From Scenedesmus sp. ARA3 (Eukaryota; Chlorophyta; Chlorophyceae; Sphaeropleales; Scenedesmaceae): a stretch of DNA of 16,381 nt. The notes beneath the pieces are model-generated. The model searched no databases, was not told the DNA's origin, and saw only the letters and a program-made list of their open reading frames with translations. Positions 9,896 through 16,381 of this stretch are shown in pieces. The position numbers and the translations under genes were made by a program. The DNA lies in contig RWJK01001816.1 of NCBI GenBank assembly GCA_004335835.1, forward strand, positions 72,693 to 89,073. Direction: 5' to 3'. The stretch's first letter is position 1. Each line of letters starts with the position of its first letter.

Positions 9896-10103
9896 CACAG
9901 TGCCAGGCACTGGCAAGTACTAGAGGTACAGTGGAATATGTGTCCTGTGGAGTCGGTGGCACGCCATCTGGCTAGCTCTGCTGATTTCTGTCAGCGCAGT
10001 ACTGCCAATCAACCCAGTCCCAACTTCCCAGCAGCAGCTAACTGCTGCGTCAACAGCATACACAGCCGTTTCTGCGCAGCACGCCTCGGCCCCTGCTTGC
10101 TCT

Positions 10104-11356
10104 TCACCCTGCTGCTGCTGGCAGCACCGCAATGTCCACGTAGTGCCATGCGTTGCAGGCCAGCCCCCGGAAGTTCCACACAGATGCAAGCGTGCCTGGC
10201 TGGCTGTCGCAGTTGATGTTCAAGGCCTTGCAGCACACACGCCACTTACCGCCAGACTTGCGTAGCACAGGGGGCACCTGCAACAGCAAGGGCACCAAAC
10301 TTCACGCTCCAGGAAGCCTAGGGGACCTCTTGCAAGTGTAGCAACAGCAGCACTGGCGCTTCAACAGCAGGAATGACAACACAACATGTTTGCCGGCTGC
10401 GAAGAAAGCCACAATGTGTTGACAGGAGGCAGTGCCAAGCATCAGCTGCTCACGATGCACACCGTGTCTGTGAGTCACAGATGCAACAACTGCAGGCCTT
10501 GAAACCGTGGATCAACAGCGCATGCAGCTGTACATGTGCCAGCAGCAAGCAGCCCCACAGTGACTATTTCAAAACCTCGTGCACACGTACCTGCAGCGGC
10601 AGCTGCCACTTGACCCAGCTCCAAGACTTGCTGCCAACCTGCGGCGGTGCATTTGGATCTGGCGCCGTGTCACTGCCCTGACCGCCTCCCTCCCTCTCCA
10701 CTATGTCGGCAATTGCCCACGTGGCACCATGGTCTGCTGAGATGTCAACACGCGTGATTGGCAGGCCGCCACCGCACCAAGCGTAGCCCCTGAACCACAC
10801 CGCTGAGACCTGTGAGGCGTCAATGACGCTGCCTGGCTCTGGCAGCAGAATTGCAGACTGTACCGGCATGGCCTGTGCAGTGCAGGAGAGTATTCTATAG
10901 CTTGGTATACATGTTATGGTTGATTGATTTACTGACGGCTGCAATGGACCAGCACACAGCACATGTGGTGATACTGCAGCGATGTCAAACCGTGACATTT
11001 GAGGTTGCCTTTTGTGTGCACGCTGCCGACACTGCAACATATGTATCCAACCACAGTGAAACTAGGGCAGCACACTGTGCTCAAGATGCCACCAGCAACC
11101 TGTCACATCCATATTTCACAGCAGAGGGCTGTGGCAGCTGCATTGCCTTGCCATGACGGGCCGCAAGGAACTTCCTTAGTAGTTCAGCCTTGCTGTCTGT
11201 GACTTTTTAACATATCAATCACACAGTACACCAGTTCTGCTAACTCAACAGCAGCAGCAGCGCCTCACCATTATGGGCGGCATGGAAGCAAAGTCGGCCT
11301 TGCCCAGGTGTGATGTGCAACATACTAATCAGACACAGTACACCAGTTCTGCTAAC

Positions 11357-11395
<39 letters not shown>

Positions 11396-13182
11396 GCAGC
11401 ACCTCACCATGATGGGCGGCATGGAAGCAAAGTCGGCCTTGCTCAGTGTGGCGAAGGCCTGTGGCAAGATCTTGTAGTCCTTCTGCTGCCATGCGCTGCT
11501 GCTCTCACTGGCTGACAGGCTGAGCCGCTTGAGCCACTTCACGCTGCGGGTGCCCACAAAACCTGGCACAACCAGCCGCAGCTGGTGGACACCAATATGT
11601 GCAGAGTTGTGGCGGGGACAGGCAAGGCAGCGGGACAGAGTAAGTGCCGGGGGACAGGCCGCTTGATAGATTTGTTGTGATGATGCAGTTTCGGTGAGGT
11701 GTGTGCCATGTGAAATGGGTGCAGGCATGGAGGGGTGGGCCAGCAGCAAGGCAGCAGCATCCACAGGGTGACAGGCTGAGCCGCTTGAGCCACTTCACGC
11801 TGCGGGTGCCCACAAAACCCGGCACAACCAGCCGCAGCTGCAGAAGAGTGACAGAGTAAACACCAGCAACAAAATGGCGGCAGACAAGCGTCAGCAGCGG
11901 GCAGCAGCGGAGCTCCATTCATCTCCTCTCAGGCAAGCATCAACACCCAGCGGTGTCCAGCGCTTAGCCCATTGGGATTGACACTGTATTTGATCCTCAA
12001 TCCATGGCCTCCCAGCCGCACACGCAGCAGCTGGAGCATTTGAATCAACCCTCTTAACTAGGACGCAGCCAAGCGCTGATCTTACCGGGTAGCCGTGGTC
12101 AGGCAGCAGCGGCGCTCCATTCATCTCCCAGGCCAGCATCACTCCCCCTGTAGGGTCCATCGCTTTGCCCAGCGGAATAGACACCTCAAAGTGCTTGCCG
12201 CCCTCTGCGTGGAAGTCCCAGCCCTCAGCAACGAGGTGGCGTGCAGAATCACAGGATGACGGGACACCTGCACAGCAGCAGCAGCAGCAGCAGCAGGAGC
12301 AGGAGCAGCAGCAGTGGCATGGAAAGTGCTTGCCACCCTCTGCGTGGAAGTCCCAGCCCTCGTCCATGAGGTGCTGTGCAGAAACACAGGATGACGAGGC
12401 ACCTGCACAGCAGCAGCAGCAGCAGCAGCAGCAGTGGCATAATAAGTGCTTGCCGCCCTCTGCGTGGAAGTCCCAGCCCTCAGCAACAAGATGGCGTGCA
12501 GCACAGGATGACGGGACACCTGCAGCAGCAGCAGCAGCAGCAGTGGAATCTACACCTCAAAATGCTTGCCATTTTCCGTGTGAAAGTCCCAGCCCTCAGC
12601 AATGATGTGGCGTGCGGAATCACAGGATGACGGGACACCTGCAGCAGCAGCAGCAGCAGCAGCAGTGGAATCTACACCTCAAAATGCTTGCCATTTTCCG
12701 TGTGAAAGTCCCAGCCCTCAGCAATGATGTGGCGTGCGGAATCACAGGATGACGGGACACCTGCAGCAGCAGCAGCAGCAGTGGAATCTACACCTCAAAA
12801 TGCTTGCCACTTTTCGTGTAAAAGTCCCAGTCCTCAGCAATGAGGTGCTGTGCAGAAGGATGACAATGTGCCTGCACAGCAGCAGCAAGAGCAGCAGCAG
12901 CAGCAGCAGCAGCAGTGGAGGCGGCATCAGCAGCAGCAACAGCAGCAAGACTGACCTTGCCCCTTTGCTCAACACACAGGACCCAAACAAATCCTCAGCA
13001 ACAGCTTGCAACAGCCTGAAGAATGATTGCAGCAATGTGCAATCTTCCCAGTCCTGCACAGTCGCTGCTGCCACATGTGCACACCTGCTGCTGCTGCCTC
13101 CTCATCGGTCCGCTGCAGGCCTGCCTTCTGCAGCAGCCGCCACACCTCAACCCCCGTCCACAGCGCGTTGCCGATGGAGCCT

Positions 13183-13227
<45 letters not shown>

Positions 13228-15232
13228 GCGGCGGCGGCGATGGTGACGGCGGTGGAAGGGGCGAGCTGCAGGGAAACGGCACCACTCAAAAAAGTCTGTC
13301 TGTGTCATACACTGCAGCGTGCTGGCAGTGCCAGTGCTTGGTCTGCAACTCAAGTGCTATCATGATGTTCACTGCTAGCTGGGACTCTGCGCGTGTGGTT
13401 GCAAGTTGAGACTTTGATGAGTTCTGCAAAATACGGGGCGGGATTTTTCGACCTTTTGGATTGCTGGACACCAGGGCACTGTCAGAGCAGGTTTGCTGCC
13501 ACAATGGACATTTCAATAAAACAACTACACCTTATAGATGTCGGATCTAGCATCCCCAACACGAAATTTCAGTGAAAATGCATGACCCGGCCCGGCAAAA
13601 TGTCACTAACGATTGGGGCACTGCCAGGGTCAGCAAGAACGCGAATAGGCATATAATATGCAGCAGAAATGCTGTGGAGCTGTCGGATCTTGCATCGAGC
13701 CGACACTTTGGCCGGTGATAAAAAGGAGCTGCTGCGGCAGCAGCAGCCACTACATCTTTCTGCTGCGACAGGAGCAGCAATATCATCAAAACGCTTAAGT
13801 AGGAAAGGGACTTACGAAGCGATGCAGCGTATGACTAGATAACCGTTCAGAGTTACCTGCGGTGGTGCAAACAGCTGGTGCAAACAGCTACACCCCAAGG
13901 GGAGGCGATTCGCCGAACACATACCAGCGTACTGATAGTCTCTCTGATCGATCACCGTTGTGTTGGCTGGCTTTGCATCCAGCGGCACATGCTGTAAGGT
14001 GACTGCTCGAAATGCCCCTGCCCTTGCAGGAGGATAGCACCTGTCATCAGGCCTGCCAGCGCCTGGCAGAAGGCCGCAGCAGCTGATGTGCAGATATAAG
14101 TGCAACTTAGCGCATGTACAGGCGCTCACAAGGTGCAGCAGCACCAGCAGCAGCAGCAGCACCCTTGGAGGGAGCAGCAGCAGTTGCTCTGCTGGAGTTG
14201 CTGCGGCAGCAGCAACGTTGCAGCTCAAACACGCACGACACAGCACAACGTAACTCACCAAACTTGCGTTTACATTCTTGATTCACAAGGGACTAATGCT
14301 CTGTGTTGGTTTCAGCATGCAAGTGCCAGCCTGGGATTGAGGTTTTGGGGCTCTGTTGCTGTGCAGCTCTTACGGTGGCTCCCAGGTGCCCACCCTCCCA
14401 CCAGCTTGACCGCGTCTATCTGCTGAAAAGGGTTTAGCATGCATTGTTCGGACCGAGGGTTCAGTGTTTAGCATCTCACCGTGGTTCCAGGGCGCCCGGC
14501 CCTCCACCAGCTTCACTGCTGCCATCTCAGCGCGCCTGTTGCCTGCACACTGCAGCACTGCCTGGCGGGAGGACACTGCGCCCCAGCTGTTGTATCCATG
14601 ACAGCACCAGCAGCGAGCCATACCATGCAGTAAAGGCAGGCAGTTTGCAGCTGGTCAAAAAACGGCAGCCAAGTTGCTTGCCCGGTGATCGCCTGCAGCA
14701 CTGCCTGGCAGGAGGACACTGCGCCCCAGCTGTTGTATTAACCAGGTTAGTGACAGCACCAGCAGCGAGGCATGCCATGCAGTAAAGTCAGGCAGTTTGC
14801 GGCTTGTCAGAAAAGGTCAGCCAAGTTGATTGTTTAATATCTGGCTGCAGCACTGTCTGGCGGCACAACAGCGGTCCCAAGCTGCTGACCACGAGGTGCA
14901 AAATAGGAGCAGGCAGCAGCAGGCGCAGGCTGTTTGAGGCAGGCCGTAAACAGCGCAGTTGCTGGACTGGCGCCTTGACTGCTTGCATGCTGCGCTTAAA
15001 CGCGATGTGGTCAAGGCCTGCTGGCGGCTGCAAACTGAGTGCAGACAGTTTTCCATTGTCTGCAGTCAGTGGTGCAGACTGCAGGCTTTGTTACTTTGCA
15101 TGTCATGTGTTACTTTGCATGTTGTAACACGCTCACAGCAATCCGCTCACCTGCCCCCCTTCAGCTCTTCCAGGCTGATGCTGATTGGGGAGCCGTTGAT
15201 GCCTGGGCCTGACAGCTCAAACCTGCAGCAGT

Positions 15233-15264
<32 letters not shown>

Positions 15265-16279
15265 CAGCGGCGGCAGCAGCAGCAGCAGCAGCACAAGCAA
15301 CAGCAGCACATGCTCAGCGGTCTAGATGTGTGAGATGCAATGTGTGACTATGCTGTACACAGCGTCAGTCGTGCCCAGGTCGTTGCATCGTCTGTAGCAC
15401 TTCGGACTGCAACAGCAAAAGATTAGCCGCAGTCACATGCACCCTACAACAGGACATGCCTCACGCCACACAGCGACATACCAGATGCATGATTTCTTCT
15501 TACTAATATCACATACCGTGTTGCGACAGATACGCACACAGGAAACTCAGAGTTGCAGGCTACAGTGCGCAAACACATATACATATACGCGCACCACCAA
15601 CAGGCACTTCACCCATCTGCATGCCTCTGCCTTCAGCTGTGAGGACACTGGCAGGTGATTGTGCATGCTGCGGTGTGTGCACACAAACACAAATGCGCCA
15701 ACACAACAACAACAAACAACAACAACAAACAAACAACAACAAACAAACAAACAAGCACAAAACAACAAACAACACAAACAAACAACAAACAACAAACAAA
15801 CAAATATGATGCTGTTACCACCACCACCCACCTGTATGCTTCTGCCTTGAGCTGTGTTGGCACCGGCAGGTGGTTGCGCACATAGAACAGCTCGGCAGGC
15901 GTGAGCCAGGCATCAGACAGCAGCTGGTGGGGTGTCTCTCCATTGAAGGGCTTGAAGCAGTGCACCAGGTAGGAGGGGTGGCGCTGAGGGTCCCCGCGGT
16001 AGGCCTTGCCTGCAGCGGGGCATGAAATCTTGAGGACACAGGCACACATGTAATGCAGGGCCTGTGGCGTTGTTGCACGCCAGCAACATGCACAGCGTTG
16101 TGTGTGTTATGCCTTTCAGCACGCCGCACAGCATCTCCACTTACAGTATGCAGCACTGCAGCACGCACCTGCCTCAGGCTCCAGGTTGTGGGGGTCAGCA
16201 GGTGTCAGCACAGCACCTGGCAGCGCCCCAGCAGCCTTGAGCAGCTCAGAGGGGCCAAAGCGAGGCCGGGACAGCAGGC
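10104..16279 (-). CDS. Sulfite oxidase, nine exons traced, 5' end not in window
   Basis: Exons: 16279-16169 (start uncertain), 16009-15832, 15222-15151, 14561-14480 (start uncertain), 13180-13085, 12267-12086, 11581-11408, 10872-10591, 10277-10104 (TGA). About 450 residues. Moco domain: [51 protein letters not shown] (the Cys that binds molybdenum), [47 protein letters not shown]. Dimerisation domain: [45 protein letters not shown]. The enzyme oxidises sulfite to sulfate. The C-terminus (VLPAAAG) lacks the peroxisomal SNL/SKL-type signal of plant enzymes. A short segment before LQCAGNRR, FPxxxVTA in relatives, was not found, and the phases of exons 3 and 4 do not match, so a small exon (length 1 mod 3) is missing. 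The active-site Tyr is replaced by Phe. Confidence 0.9.
11267..11407 (-). repeat. Copy of the sulfite oxidase exon 7 end, donor and CTG array
   Basis: The end of the exon at 11581-11408 ([11 protein letters not shown] plus GTGAGG) recurs at about 11310-11268 as [12 protein letters not shown] plus GTGAGG. The flank containing CAGTACACCAGTTCTGC is duplicated with it (11225 and 11338). A CAG array (plus strand; CTG in sense) at about 11361-11394 begins shortly after the real donor. Confidence 0.9.
11769..11840 (-). repeat. 72-bp copy of the sulfite oxidase exon 7 start with acceptor
   Basis: It is identical but for about one base to 11513-11584. It encodes [20 protein letters not shown] and lies 256 bp upstream in sense. 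Its acceptor, CTCTTCTGCAG, has a better pyrimidine tract than the real one (GTGTCCACCAG). After LSLS the copy diverges. Confidence 0.92.
11893..11992 (-). pseudogene. Decayed copy of the sulfite oxidase exon 6 end
   Basis: It matches 12100-12180 of the real exon (MNGAPLLP and upstream codons) but has stops and frame changes, so it is a non-coding relic just downstream of that exon in sense. Confidence 0.8.
12268..12935 (-). repeat. Five upstream copies of the sulfite oxidase exon 6 start with CTG arrays
   Basis: The real exon 6 starts at 12267. Equivalent acceptor-plus-exon starts occur at 12402, 12519, 12638, 12760 and 12871 (spacings 135, 117, 119, 122, 111). Each copy carries 60-90 bases of exon ([19 protein letters not shown] or variants) and each acceptor AG follows a sense CTG array. 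Copies at 12638 and 12760 are identical apart from array length and end in a stop (KHFEV stop). Copies at 12402 and 12519 are in frame with the real exon. The array beyond the last copy runs to about 12935. Confidence 0.93.
13181..13225 (-). repeat. CTG array ending in the sulfite oxidase exon 5 acceptor
   Basis: About 14 CAG units on the plus strand read as CTG in sense and end in GCAG, the acceptor of the exon at 13180. A short GCC run (13225-13240) lies upstream. Confidence 0.9.
13395..13740. other. Array-free unique segment inside the large intron
   Basis: This part of the 1.3-kb intron between 14479 and 13181 has no CAG arrays and is visibly more AT-rich than its surroundings (AATAAAACAAC, GCATATAATATGC). 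TGTCGGATCTAGCATC at 13539 recurs as TGTCGGATCTTGCATC at 13681. No open frame, terminal repeats or transposase were seen; a small inserted element is possible but unproven. Confidence 0.35.
13925..14017 (-). other. Possible cassette exon in the sulfite oxidase intron
   Basis: A 93-base minus-strand segment lies between an AG (14019-14018, after a CTATCCTCCTGC tract) and a strong GTATGT donor (13924). It is open in one frame ([16 protein letters not shown] ... [10 protein letters not shown]) and is phase 1 at both ends, exactly matching the flanking exons 14480 and 13180. Known sulfite oxidases have no insert here and the two flanking exons already join perfectly, so it would be optional or belong to something else. 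Confidence 0.3.
14366..14428 (-). pseudogene. Decayed copy of the sulfite oxidase exon 4 end with donor
   Basis: It resembles 14471-14530 of the real exon (AVKLVEG then W and H codons) and reads [13 protein letters not shown], ending in GTAAGA, a stronger donor than the real GTGAGA. It lies about 107 bp downstream in sense. Confidence 0.75.
14545..14890 (-). repeat. Three copies of the sulfite oxidase exon 4 acceptor region
   Basis: TGCAGCACTG, the complement of the exon 4 start, occurs at 14551, 14694 and 14846 (spacings 143 and 152), each with the same flank (GCCGCCAG-like acceptor, CAGCTGGGGCGCAGTG upstream). Only the copy at 14551 continues into the codons for CAGNRR. The short exon missing from the gene model may lie here; one candidate reads KLPAFTA between a TTTTTTGACCAG acceptor and GTATGG, but its phase does not fit. 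Confidence 0.8.
15223..15310 (-). repeat. CTG-rich array before the sulfite oxidase exon 3 acceptor
   Basis: Interrupted CAG units on the plus strand (with TAG and GCGGCGG interruptions) read as CTG/CTA in sense and end at the CTGCAG acceptor (15224-15223) of exon 3. Confidence 0.85.
15605..15662 (-). pseudogene. Copy of the sulfite oxidase exon 2 end, donor lost
   Basis: It encodes [16 protein letters not shown], against [16 protein letters not shown] in the real exon 215 bp away. The donor dinucleotide GT of the real exon is AT here, so this copy should not splice as an exon end. Confidence 0.85.
15700..15805. repeat. A/C-only simple repeat of AAC and AAAC units
   Basis: About 105 bases almost free of G and T on the plus strand (irregular CAA, CAAA mixtures). 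In the sense strand of the sulfite oxidase gene it is a T/G-rich tract starting shortly after the exon 2 donor. It differs from all the CAG/CTG arrays in the window. Confidence 0.9.
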
Positions 16280-16290
16280 CTGGGCCCAGC

Positions 16291-16324
16291 AACAGCAGCA
16301 GCAGCAGCAGCAGCAGCACAGGTG

Positions 16325-16381
<57 letters not shown>
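16291..16381 (-). repeat. CAG arrays at right window edge
   Basis: Two arrays, about 16291-16318 and 16327-16381, are separated by CAGGTGA; the second is cut by the window end. In sense they are CTG and lie before the CCCAG (16280) that probably is the acceptor of the first traced sulfite oxidase exon. The frame stays open as poly-Leu through them, so a coding reading cannot be excluded. Confidence 0.9.

Larger units (their letters stand above)
8889..10103. other. Region between LRR start and sulfite oxidase stop; possible exons
   Basis: This must hold the LRR gene promoter and the sulfite oxidase 3' untranslated region. Two minus-strand frames look protein-like: 9563-9366 (contains DECTYDCALHVADASTLPAE, a good GAG/GTGAGG donor at 9407-9402) and about 9367-9006 (contains NVVVPVDKLLAELVPARSES, ending SEE stop). 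They could be exons of a small gene or of a longer LRR 5' part, but no in-phase join to ATG 8888 was found and no start codon is clear. No TATA box or RNA gene was seen. Confidence 0.35.

Noticed and set aside
9632..10216. 194-codon plus-strand frame
   Set aside because: It overlaps the last sulfite oxidase exon in antisense, is built largely from the 75-bp repeat, and shows no recognisable domain.
12268..12935. CRISPR-like array (regular repeats with spacers)
   Set aside because: The units are pseudo-exons plus trinucleotide arrays in a eukaryotic intron, with no short palindromic repeat and no cas genes.
12734..13246. Long plus-strand frames rich in Gln and Ser (170, 146 and 128 codons)
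   Set aside because: They are read-through of CAG arrays on the strand opposite sulfite oxidase exons; no conserved block occurs in them.
14959..15033. FKRSMQAV on the minus strand as the missing sulfite oxidase micro-exon
   Set aside because: It resembles the expected segment but no AG gives the required phase and it has no good donor.
15547..15831. Minus-strand frame of Val/Cys/Leu-rich residues resembling membrane segments
   Set aside because: It comes from the A/C simple repeat read in reverse, within an intron.

Overview
The window is nuclear DNA from a eukaryote, most likely a green alga (Chlorophyta; possibly Scenedesmaceae or a relative, which is inference). The reasons are spliced genes with GT-AG introns, TGTAA motifs downstream of two stop codons, long Ala/Ser/Gln-rich stretches, an alga-style leucine-rich-repeat protein, and very many CAG/CTG arrays. 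Both window ends lie inside such arrays, so the window may be a contig that broke at microsatellites. No operon, CRISPR, rRNA, tRNA, phage or insertion sequence was seen.
Layout, left to right. (1) 1-659, minus: 3'-truncated exon of an unrecognised, low-complexity protein with a small Cys cluster. (2) 1245-3083, minus: a complete four-exon gene for a 298-residue protein, probably organelle-targeted, family not named. (3) 3540-5520, plus: a complete three-exon gene for RNA polymerase III subunit RPC8 (Rpc25/POLR3H), divergent from gene 2 across 456 bp. (4) 6655-8888, minus: a leucine-rich-repeat protein. (5) 10104 to the right edge, minus: a sulfite oxidase gene with nine exons traced, covering the molybdenum-cofactor domain and the C-terminal dimerisation domain; its 5' end lies beyond or at the right edge. 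Exon joins were found by eye from reading phase, splice consensus and family similarity.
The striking feature is the introns. In three genes (2, 3 and 5) the DNA beside exons holds partial tandem copies of the nearest exon edge, usually with its splice site, and often separated by CAG/CTG arrays. Copies of an exon's 5' edge lie upstream of it, and copies of a 3' edge lie downstream. The clearest cases are six copies of the start of one sulfite oxidase exon (about 12180-12873), four copies of the end of RPC8 exon 2 (4368-5065), and copies of the terminal exons of RPC8 and of gene 2 beyond their stop codons. Several copies keep an open frame and a usable splice site. Several true acceptors sit directly after a sense-strand CTG array, which may serve as the pyrimidine tract.
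The genes are functionally unrelated housekeeping genes (tRNA/5S transcription, sulfite detoxification) beside two or three uncharacterised ones; nothing suggests a joint pathway.
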